Source of the DNA: Caenorhabditis elegans
Lineage: Eukaryota > Nematoda > Chromadorea > Rhabditida > Rhabditidae
NCBI RefSeq assembly: GCF_000002985.6
Contig: NC_003280.10
Location: 13,636,501 to 13,700,500 of the forward strand
Direction: 5' to 3'
DNA length: 64,000 nt
Below the pieces are notes generated by a model. The model was not told the DNA's origin. It did not search any database and saw only the letters and a program-made list of their open reading frames with translations. The position numbers were made by a program, and so were the translations under genes. This document shows, one piece after another, positions 9,912 to 18,153 of this stretch; positions within the stretch are counted from its first letter, which is position 1, and every line of letters begins with the position of its first letter.

Positions 9912-11597
9912 CACAATGTCTCGCTATCCACAAACATCATCCCAGACAAATGGAAGAAGGCAAACGCGATCATGATACCGAAACCTAAAAAGGACCCTGC
10001 AATTGCCAGCTCATATAGACCGATCTCCTTGCTCTCTCCGATTGCAAAGCTCCTCGAAAAAGCCATCCTGAAGCGGATCAAGAACAGCATTGAATCGCCA
10101 GCTCATCAACATGGATTCAAACCTGAGCACTCGACAACCACAGCGGTGATCCAAGTAACAAACGACATAATCGGAGGCCTAAACATGAAGAATCCACCGG
10201 AACGTGCGATAATGGCCTGTCTCGATCTGCGCGCCGCATTTGACAAAGTCCCGACGAAGAAACTATGCAATGACCTGATGGAAGCCCAAGGCATCGAACC
10301 GAAGATCAAACTCTGGCTCGGAAATTACCTTCACAAGAGAATGATCAGAACAAATCACTACAACCATTGGTCAAAATGGCATACACTCCTGGGAGGAGTC
10401 CCGCAAGGTTCAGTCATCAGCCCAAACTTGTTCACCTTTTATTTGAAAGACATGCCGATTCAACAAGACACAATGCTGATCTCATACGCGGACGATACGT
10501 CAATCATTGCCAGAGACAAGAAGATTGAAAAAGCAGCCGGAAAGGTTCAGCTACACATCGACGAAATTGCCAAATACCTCAAAGAACGTGGAATGTCCAT
10601 CTCCGCCGAAAAGTCAACAGTCACAGTTTTCTCATGTGATCCAAAGGAGCACAAAACCAAGCCAGACATCTACTGGATGGACGATCCAATCCCAGTGACT
10701 AACGCCCCAAAACTCCTGGGTATCACACTGAACACTATGACCGGAACAAAAGATCACGTTGGAAATGTCATCAAAAGCATGCAGAACAAAACAAGAGTGA
10801 TAAAATCGATGGCCGGAACGAACTGGGGAAACGATCGCGAAACGATGCTGTACACGACGCAAGCCCTAATCAAACCAACTGCTTTATATGGAGCACCAGC
10901 TTGGACTTCACTGCTCTCGGATACGAATCTCGAAAAACTCGAAATCGCGTACAGGAGTGCACTCAGAGCCTGTGTTGGACTAACGAAGGACACACCGACG
11001 GACCACATCTACCAAGAGTGCAGAGTTCTCCCTTTGAAAGAGGAATATAAGCTGGCGACGCAACAGATGTACTTGGCGGCGATCAAGTCGAACACGCACC
11101 CGTGCAGAGACCTGAAAGCAAAGCGCCAACTGGAACGAACCTCAAAGCCGCCTAGGATCCCGCCGCTGAAGCTATCGGACTCTGAAAAGCTCAGACTCGA
11201 CAACATCCCAGGCGACAAGACGGAGGCCCAAAAGAAGAATCACACGAAGCTGGTAGCGGACTTCATCAGGAATGCGCCAAACAACAAAATCCTCAACAAA
11301 CCTCCACCAAGAGTGAACTACAGGGACGAAAGGACGCTGCCAAAGGAGACTCGATGTGAATTGGCACGGCTAAGATGCGGTCACTCACTCCTCGTTGAGA
11401 AGTACAAAGCCCGGCTGGAAGAAAGGCAAATAAAGAAATGTTTGAATTGTGGAGATGAAGAAGGAGATGTGCAACACCTACTAAGTTGCCTCCAAACTCC
11501 AGTCCCCCTAGAGGAACTCTGGACTTCTCCACTCACGGTGGCGGCGGCCTTAGGGCTCCCCACAAAAACTCCATACGACCCTGGAGGAGGTCATTAG
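9912..11597 (+). CDS. Reverse transcriptase, C-terminal part of LINE ORF2
   Basis: Open from the left junction to TAG at 11595-11597 (561 codons); the first in-element ATG is 9972. In order: SSYRPISLLSPIAKLLEK (fingers), ACLDLRAAFDKVP (motif A), GGVPQGSVISPNLFTFYL (motif B), SYADDTSI (motif C, catalytic aspartates present), LLGITLNT (motif E region), then a C-terminal RCGHSLLVEKYKARLE and a CLNCGDEEGDVQHLLSC zinc-knuckle-like end typical of Jockey/CR1-type elements. The endonuclease and ORF1 are missing through 5' truncation, so the copy cannot move by itself. There are no internal stops or frameshifts. I assign the Jockey/CR1 group by general layout, not by phylogeny. Confidence 0.92.
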   Translation, partial: HNVSLSTNIIPDKWKKANAIMIPKPKKDPAIASSYRPISLLSPIAKLLEKAILKRIKNSIESPAHQHGFKPEHSTTTAVIQVTNDIIGGLNMKNPPERAIMACLDLRAAFDKVPTKKLCNDLMEAQGIEPKIKLWLGNYLHKRMIRTNHYNHWSKWHTLLGGVPQGSVISPNLFTFYLKDMPIQQDTMLISYADDTSIIARDKKIEKAAGKVQLHIDEIAKYLKERGMSISAEKSTVTVFSCDPKEHKTKPDIYWMDDPIPVTNAPKLLGITLNTMTGTKDHVGNVIKSMQNKTRVIKSMAGTNWGNDRETMLYTTQALIKPTALYGAPAWTSLLSDTNLEKLEIAYRSALRACVGLTKDTPTDHIYQECRVLPLKEEYKLATQQMYLAAIKSNTHPCRDLKAKRQLERTSKPPRIPPLKLSDSEKLRLDNIPGDKTEAQKKNHTKLVADFIRNAPNNKILNKPPPRVNYRDERTLPKETRCELARLRCGHSLLVEKYKARLEERQIKKCLNCGDEEGDVQHLLSCLQTPVPLEELWTSPLTVAAALGLPTKTPYDPGGGH

Positions 11598-11662
11598 CTA
11601 TGCGAGACATGGCTGGCTGCGGTGCAGCCATTGTTGTTGCACAACAACAACAACAACAACAA
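9912..11662 (+). mobile_element. 5'-truncated non-LTR retrotransposon (Jockey/CR1-like LINE)
   Basis: The insert starts abruptly inside a reverse-transcriptase reading frame and ends in a (CAA)n tail at about 11640-11662. It is flanked by 14-bp direct repeats. This is the usual result of target-primed reverse transcription with early stopping. The truncated start, intact frame and perfect target duplication suggest a recent event. The orientation is the same as the host F-box gene. Confidence 0.93.
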
Positions 11663-11676
11663 CATGTAGCATTGAG
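11663..11676. repeat. Right target-site duplication of the LINE
   Basis: CATGTAGCATTGAG, directly after the CAA tail and identical to 9898-9911. Confidence 0.95.
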
Positions 11677-12350
11677 ATGCATAGCAAGAGTCTTGTCAGA
11701 TCCTACTCTGGACTTGCAGAAGTTGACAATAAAGTTCGATGATGATGAATATGAAGAGTCTCGTGTCTGCATGAATACTCTAGTGGATTTTCTATACAAG
11801 TGTCGTCCACGTGTACGGAGTCTTCATGCAGATCGTATTGATGGCTTTATTGCCTATGACATTCTGGATTGTTTGGAAGAAGTGACAGATATCAGTCTAG
11901 ATCTGTACCAACCTTACCTAGAAGGAATGAGACGCGTTACGGACGGAATGGAGGACCTTTTTGAGCTTGATCAGTGGAAAAACGCAAAGACTGCTCATAT
12001 AGAGTCTACAAAATATTTCAGAACGGAAATTGAACATTTTCTTCATTTCGAATCCATAAGTGTAAATGTAAAGTGGTTTTCTGTGGATGACGCGAATAAG
12101 GTGAAGAAGGTGAGTAATTTCTTTTAGACGATTCAAGGTCAAATTCCATTTTTTTTTTCAGGTCCTCGACAGCTCTTCTAACTTCAAATCAGGAATCTTT
12201 GAAGTTAAATATTGCAATCCTCTCGAAATAGCCCAAGTATTTGATCCAAGTTATGCAGGCGACACCAGCGGTTCACTCATTTATAAATCTTCCGTTGGAG
12301 AATTCAAAATTGATTTTTCGGAGGAAAAAATTAGTTTTCAGCGACAATAG

Positions 12351-12997
12351 TACCTTCAATTATGTGCCCTCCCCAGCTTTCCAACATAACATTCTTCATA
12401 CTGTCTCCGCCATCTCTCAATTGTATTTGAGCCCAACTCTGTGTTTTATTTATCCTTCAATAAAGGAGCCAGTCATGAATTGAATTTTCAAAGGTGTGTC
12501 TATAATACACATGCATCGACAAATCAGTTATGACGTTCTGAAAATCTGTGGGGTCTTGTACCACACAAAGATCTCCAGTGGTGACCCACAGACTTCCCAC
12601 TTGCTCTTTGTGTTGCTCTTCTCTCTGTGCAGGGTAACATTCCCCCTATCTGTAATTTGCTCCTCAATAAATGCTATTATTATAACAACAATAGCACTTC
12701 CATCAATAAGCCAGATATCGATTTTATGGCTTTCTCATTTTTATCATCTTTATGAAAACAAATTAAGAAATGAAACAAAAAATTGTTACGTATATTTGAG
12801 CATACGGCGAGTAGGCAGACCTTCAGGTCAGGCAGGCATGCGTTTCTACGCCTACCAGGAAATCCTAGAAACCCCACTCTCTCTCTCTCTCTCTCTCGCT
12901 CTTTTTCAAATTTCTATCGATTTTGTTCGCTTGGGATATTTCCATTAAATTGAACTATCCAAATTCCTTAAAAATTACAGATTTCCTCCAAGAACAA
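12351..12997. other. Spacer between paralogues 2 and 3
   Basis: Contains the poly(A) signal AATAAA (12459-12464) of paralogue 2, a short GGTCAGGCAGGCATGCG piece of the GC-rich element (about 12825-12845) and a CT-dinucleotide run (12876-12902) before paralogue 3. Nothing else is recognisable. Confidence 0.5.
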
Positions 12998-13344
12998 ATG
13001 TCTGTAACTCTCGAAGAGAACCCAATCGCAATTCGAACTTGTATTCTCTACGAATTCCGAAAGAATCTGCCAATTTTCGAATCGTTTAAGAATTTTTGCC
13101 ATGTTCTCGGAGATGATTTGATTGGATTTCCCGAATTTGAGTTTTGGTTTTATCGATTTTATAAAGGGGATTTTGATTTAAACTATGACCGGAGGTATTT
13201 TAATTTTTGAATTTTTTCTGAAAGTTGAGAGTTTTCAAATTTTCAGCCAGGAAACAATACACCCTACATTGTTCGACTTGCCGCTGCAAATTCATGACAA
13301 AATTTTGAAAAACTTGAACGTCTTGGAAAGGTAAGCCTACCTGG

Positions 13345-13545
13345 CCTTGAGGCGGCCTATGCCTGCATCCGCGCCTTATGCTCTTTGAAGAACTTGTTTG
13401 ATTTTTTAATTTGATTTTTAACAAATTGATAGAAATGAGAAATTTTGAAAATTCACGTCAAACTGAAGAAAATAAGCAAACTGTGGCGCGAGGCAGGCAT
13501 ATTTCAGGCAGGCCCTGAAACCACGCCTTCCTACCATGGAAGCTT
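13345..13545. mobile_element. GGCAGGC palindromic element in intron 2 of paralogue 3
   Basis: Begins about CTGGCCTTGAGGCGGCCTAT with CGCGCCTTATGCT and ends GGCAGGCCCTGAAACC. The AT-rich middle is similar to 6120-6230 (AATTGATAGAAATGAGAAAT). It is in the same relative intron as the copy in paralogue 1. Confidence 0.55.
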
Positions 13546-13615
13546 TAATTCACGAAAAAAAGTTTTTTCGCGCAAAATTCTAATTAAATGAACGCTTGTC
13601 GTATTTTCCAGCACT

Positions 13616-13716
13616 TTAAAGCTTAGGTATAGGCTTAGGCTTAGGCTTAGGCTTAGGCTTAGGCTTAGGCTTAGGCTTAGGCTTAGGCTTAGGTTTAGGC
13701 TTAGGCTTAGGCTTGG
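13616..13716 (+). repeat. Interstitial telomere-type (TTAGGC)n array
   Basis: About 15 head-to-tail copies of TTAGGC, the nematode telomere unit, with two variant units (TATAGGC, TTTAGGC). The G-rich strand is the plus strand. It is inside intron 2 of paralogue 3 and far from any chromosome end. Confidence 0.95.
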
Positions 13717-15300
13717 CGTCAGTCACTGACGCTATTTAGGGTTAGGATTACAGCGTTTTTTTTTTCATTTTTCAAAGGGTTCCCGTTGGCCGATCAAAGC
13801 GAAATTTCACACAGAGACGTATAGGCCACTAAGAAGCTTCCGTGTAAAATTTCAAATTGATTCCATCAAAACTCGCCGAGTTATGGAGCTTAAGGTGTTT
13901 TCAAAATGACCCTCAACTATTTTTTAAAATTTGAAAGTTTGGCGTTTTGTCAGTTTTCTCCCTAAGCTCACGAAAATTTAATGACAGGAGGATGGCAGTG
14001 AGATAAGTTTTCTCGTGAATTTTGAGCCAATTTCGATTTACAGGAGCCGAGATATTAAGCTTCAAAATCCAAAAAAAGTTCGAGTCCGGGTGCGGGCGTC
14101 TAAATTTTTTTATGTCCTGTTTTTTGTTCACTTTGAAAACGCGCGTGTAACTTGACGGTGGGTGGATGGATTTTGATGCGGTTTTTTGCTGTCTCTTCAA
14201 GAAGCTTGCCCCACCTCTGTATGCTTTATTTCAAAAAGATTGGAGCTCTTTGAGCCGAGATATGAAGAGTATTTTCGAGTATCCTCCAAAAATCACGTTT
14301 TTTTTCTCATTTTTCGCCTCTTTTTTTTGCAGGAAAATTCGAGTGTTTGCGATTTTTACGAGATTTTTTAGCAGTTTATAGTACTCGACGAGATGCGTTG
14401 AAAAACATACAAATCATCCAGATCCATCAGCTATGAGCTCTTTTAGAGAGCTCCAAAGTCAAATTCGCAATTTTGGTGTGTTTTTTTCGTGTTTTTTCGC
14501 AAACCACCGCTTCGTGCGCTGTTGTCTTTGAGAAATCTTTGGTTCCAAGGTGAAATTGTTGTATAAAAAGATCGTAGGTACATTTTAAAGTAAAAATTAT
14601 TCCGAAAAAGTGATTTTTTCATTTTGAAAATCGAGGCAGAAAAAAAAATTTTGATTTTTTTTCCAAAAACTTTTTTTTCCCTTCTCGTAGGATGGCGGTC
14701 GTTTGAGATATTTTGATTTTGAGAAAAAAAAAATGAAATTACAAATATTTCTAAAGCGATAGAGCAAAAAAATTTCGAAAACTGAGTGAAAACTCACTGA
14801 GATAACCGACCTTGAAGCAAGTTACTGCCGTTTTTGCGTTGTTCATTTTTCAACTTTGAGCGTTTATTATTCACTCAATCTGAGATCAATTTCAATTTTG
14901 TTTTTTTATATAGATTCAAAATTTGACGCTAAATCCGAAAAACTAAGTTTCAAAAAAATTTTAGTGAAAATTTTTTTCAGCACCGCCAAAAAATCGAGTT
15001 TTTCAGCACTGATTTTTTCGAATTTTTGCGATTTTTCACTCATTTTTTGATGAATCTTTGTTTTCTTTTCTGTGTTTAATGAACAATATTGATAAAAAAT
15101 GAAATCTTTCAACAATTTGTGAAAATTTGTTTTTGAAAAAATTTTGTGCCAGTTTGAAATTTTTCAAAAAATTAATTTTCTGCCTCTTGCCCAGAAAAAG
15201 TGGTTTGGTCTGGTGTTTCAACAATAATATTTTTGAAATCCTCACACCTTTTTTCATATTCCCTCAAATTTTTGTAACCCAATTCTCACTTTGAACGGAG
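13717..15300. repeat. Unclassified repeat following the telomere-type array
   Basis: Begins with the palindrome GCGTCAGTCACTGACGC (about 13718-13734), then CAAAGGGTTCCCGTTGGCCG with GATCAAAGCGAA. The same order (TTAGGC-like array, GCGTCAGT..ACTGACGC, GGGTTCC..TTGGCCGATCAA) recurs at 16099-16260. The rest, to about 15300, is AT-rich with no coding frame. It looks like a mobile or repeated unit that carries the telomeric repeats. Confidence 0.5.
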
Positions 15301-15544
15301 ATACAGGCGGGAGATACAGTTCGTTGAAGGGTTGGCTGCCAACACATCGCCACCCCACCCACAGGGAGACACACATTTACGACCCAATATATTCAAATAT
15401 TACCTCCTGCTCTCAGTTTTCATGATTTTATGATGATTTTTACTTCATCAGAAAGAACACATTCTCTTTCCTATTTGCAGGGATAGTGGAAGACAAAAAA
15501 ACAATATGGATTTAAAATCAGGGCTTCGCCCCGATTTTAATAAA

Positions 15545-16098
15545 ATATATGAAACCCTCTTAAAAAGTTACAATAAGGTTTTTCCTTGCGCTTGGAGCGC
15601 AAAAGAAAAGAAAAAGAGCTATTTAGACTTAGGGTGCCCAACTGGAATAAAATATAGGAAATCCTTATGACACACTTAAGCCTAAGGGCCCGAAAAAAAA
15701 TATGGTATTTATTTTTAAATTTAAATAAAGTTTTTTTTTTTTTTTGCTAAAAAACGAATAGTTTACAACCGCCTCGCTCAAATGTATTTTGATAAAAGTG
15801 GCTATTTAGGCTTAAGCCGCGCCATACCGCCGGTGTGTCATAAGGATTTCCAATATTTTATTCCAGTTGGGCATCCTAGTATGTTTTTCGGGCCTTTAGG
15901 CTTAAGTGTGTTATAAGGATTTCCTATATTTTATTCCAGTTGGGCATCCTAGTTTTTTTTTCGGGCCCTTAGGCTTAAGTGTGTCATAAGGATTTCCTAT
16001 ATTTTATTCCAGTTGGGCACCCTAAGTCTAAATAGCTCTTTTTCTTTTCTTTTGCGCTCCAAGCGCAAGGAAAAACCTTCTTGTAACTTTTTATGAGG
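15545..16098. repeat. Inverted repeat of about 550 bp with internal triplication
   Basis: The left arm 15545-15705 (AAAACCTTATTG in complement, TTGCGCTTGGAGCGCAA, TAGGGTGCCCAACTGGAATA) is matched in reverse at about 15905-16098. The piece CATAAGGATTTCC..ATTTTATTCCAGTTGGGCA appears three times (15838, 15912 and 15985 regions). A T-run lies at 15728-15743. It lies between the two telomere-type blocks. Confidence 0.8.
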
Positions 16099-16385
16099 TT
16101 AGGTTTAGGCTTAGACCTAGGTTTCGGTTAAGGATTAAGCTTGGCGTCAGTGGCGAGCGTTAGCTTGCTACTGACGCTATTTAGGCTTAGGATTTTCCGG
16201 TTTTTTTGATTTTTGAGAGGGTTCCAATTGGCCGATCAACGCGAATTTTTACGGAGAGTTAGGCCTAGGCTTGGGCTTAGGCTTAGGCATATTTTTAGGC
16301 TTAGGCTTAGGTTTAGGCTTAGGTTTAGGCTTACACTTGACTTACTATTAGGCGTAGGCGTAGGCTTAGGCTTAGGCTAGGCAGA
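16099..16385 (+). repeat. Second telomere-type block, degenerate TTAGGC/TTAGGT
   Basis: TTAGGTTTAGGCTTAGACCTAGG, then the GCGTCAGT..ACTGACGC palindrome (about 16145-16179), then further degenerate TTAGGC units at 16257-16380. It is the same composite as 13616-13850 but more decayed. Confidence 0.85.
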
Positions 16386-17162
16386 TTTTTATGAGATATC
16401 GGCAGATTTTTCAGTTTTACATATGATGCATAGTTTTTTTTTTGCAAGTTTTTGCAGAAATACAATACTTTTTTGAAACTTTGAAAATACTTCTATAATG
16501 CTTTCAGACTAAATCTGCGCAACGTCTGTTTCAATTTCCGTAAAATCTCTGATGAACCGCCTACCCAAGTAGTAATAAATACGATAAATACGGGGATGCA
16601 GGAGACAACTTTCAAATTCGACTGCGGATTGAACCATTATGTAATGATATGCAAAGATGTGGATAATGATTGTATCATAACCTCCAGCTGCAAATATGAC
16701 GGTCAAAAAGAGTGGAAAGTTGAAGGAGCATCTGTTTTCCCTGCGGTGTTAGGACCTTTTCTTCGAAAATGTCCAGTGGTAGATTGTCTTGTCTTGACCT
16801 CGTGGACATCCCGCAATGGTCGTTTAATGAGCTGCATGGAAAGTACAAAACCAAGTGTGAAGAAACTCGTATTGAATACCTTTATTAACCACGAAAACTA
16901 TTTCCTACTGAAGAACGTGAGAGAAGTACAACATATTTCCATAGTTATGGTCCCAGACGCCCTAGAAGTAGATCAGTTAATTGAACTCGAGCAATGGAAA
17001 AACGCAGTGTCGGTTAGTGTTAATTACCTGCTCGATTGGAATATCGAGCATTTTCATCATTTTCAAAATGCTATCATTTTTCTCAAACACATGACTGTGG
17101 AAAATGCGGTGAAGGTTAAGAAGGTGAGTAATTACCCTCATAAGGAGGAGGTTAAAGCATAT

Positions 17163-17335
17163 GGTGTCAGAATGTCTCACTGCGGTTTGATCTACGAAAA
17201 ATGCGGGAATATTTTTCCAGAAAATTTTTCCAGAAAATTTGTGACGTCAGAACGTTCTTAGCCATGCGAAATCAGATGAGATGTCTGCGTCTCTTCTCCC
17301 GCATTTTTCGAAGATCAAGACTTTCTGACACCACG
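17163..17335. mobile_element. Palindromic MITE, copy 2 of 4
   Basis: GGTGTCAGAATGTCTCACTG with GGTTTGATCTAC on the left; GAAGATCAAGACTTTCTGACACC on the right. The middle carries GTGACGTCAGAACGTTCTTA. It lies in intron 3 of paralogue 3, directly next to another element at 17342. Confidence 0.8.
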
Positions 17336-17341
17336 TTTAAT

Positions 17342-17756
17342 TAAAGGTGGAGTAGCACCTGTGGGGATTTTATCTAAATACACTTTTAATTATTCAAAAC
17401 GACCGAATATAATAATAAAACAATAAAACACTCCAAAAAATGTTAGATTTTTCATAATTTCTGGTCAAAGTTTTGGCGAATTGCCAAAATTTTGATAAAT
17501 ATGAGCTATTGAGGAAGACAATGTTTTAATATGAATCATTAAAACAAAATTAATGTATAAAAAATGTAGAAAAACATTTTTTTTTTTTGGTCGACTTCCA
17601 AAATTATGAGTAGCAAAAACTGAGTAATTGTCACTTTTTGACAGTATATAAAAAATTTCAAAATTTTTTTTGAAGAGTTTTATTATGATATTCGGTCATT
17701 TCGGCACACTTGGAGTAGTTTTTAACAGTTTCCCCACTGGCGCTACTCCACCTTTA
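17342..17756. mobile_element. AAGGTGGAGTAGC MITE flanked by TA
   Basis: Terminal inverted repeat TA-AAGGTGGAGTAGC at the left and GCTACTCCACCTT-TA at the right, length about 415 bp, AT-rich middle. The TA flanks suggest a Tc1/mariner-type non-autonomous element. The right part (from 17523) is copied at 26136. A diverged end (AAAGGTGGACTACACC) is at about 52758 in intron 4 of the polymerase gene. Confidence 0.75.
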
Positions 17757-18153
17757 CTATGGATCCCGATCCCCAAAATGTTTATTTTTTCCAGCTTCTC
17801 GAATGAACATCCACTTTGAACGAAGGCTCGTGCACTGGGAGAATTTCTAATATTCGTGATATTGTCAAAGTATTCGCCCCAGGGTTTGAAGGCAGTGATG
17901 ATGACTTGGACAAGTTGGAAATAGAATTATTCAATTATAAATTGAGATTCCTTGTTACTGGAAGTACTCGGAACGATGGTGTTGTGATGGTGTTTTTAAA
18001 AATAATTTTTAAATTTTTTTAAATAATTTTTTTATTTATCGCATATAATATTATTACATCGAATAAAGCATGCAACTTTGCAAAAAAAAATTTATCTTGG
18101 TTTCCCCCCCCCGATTCCTAGCACAAGTATTCCTGAGACCCTCTCGCTTACAC

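Larger units (their letters stand above)
9281..12350 (+). pseudogene. F-box/FTH paralogue 2, disrupted by a LINE
   Basis: Exons 9281-9477 (Mos1-type HTH) and 9527-9610 (F-box, LLQDMPLEMIEEIMEHVNLFDR) have exactly the same lengths (197 and 84 bp) as those of paralogue 1. Exon 3 begins at 9660 and encodes the start of the FTH domain, but is split after 9911 by a 1751-bp retrotransposon. FTH sequence resumes at 11663 (HVALRCIARVLSDP) and continues to a GTGAGT donor at 12110. The last exon, 12162-12350, ends in TAG; AATAAA is at 12459-12464. Across the insertion the gene frame runs into a stop at 9973-9975, so the product would lack most of the FTH domain. Removing the insert and one 14-bp duplicate leaves an uninterrupted frame, so the gene was intact until a recent insertion. 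Confidence 0.9.
12998..17806 (+). pseudogene. F-box/FTH paralogue 3, last exon cut by in-frame TGA
   Basis: Exons 12998-13194 (Mos1-type HTH, 197 bp) and 13247-13330 (F-box, LFDLPLQIHDKILKNLNVLER, 84 bp) match the other paralogues exactly in length. Exon 3, 16508-17123, encodes most of the FTH domain (LIELEQWKNAVSV, IEHFHHFQNAI). Exon 4 starts at 17795 in phase 0 and reads Leu-Leu-Glu-stop (TGA 17804-17806), giving 302 residues instead of about 375. Beyond the stop the frame stays open to 18022, and AATAAA follows at 18062-18067. A duplicate of this exon at 26407 has AGA in place of TGA, so the stop is a derived nonsense mutation. Intron 2 is 3177 bp and full of telomere-like and palindromic repeats; intron 3 holds two MITEs. 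It could still make a shortened protein, so 'pseudogene' is my inference. Confidence 0.8.

Noticed and set aside
11486..12127. An ORF that runs from the LINE 3' end through a poly-Gln stretch into the F-box gene
   Set aside because: The glutamines are the (CAA)n tail of the element; the frame is an accident of insertion and not a real polyQ protein.
13616..13716. TTAGGC array as a chromosome end
   Set aside because: Gene sequence continues on both sides (exons 2 and 3 of the same F-box gene), so it is interstitial.
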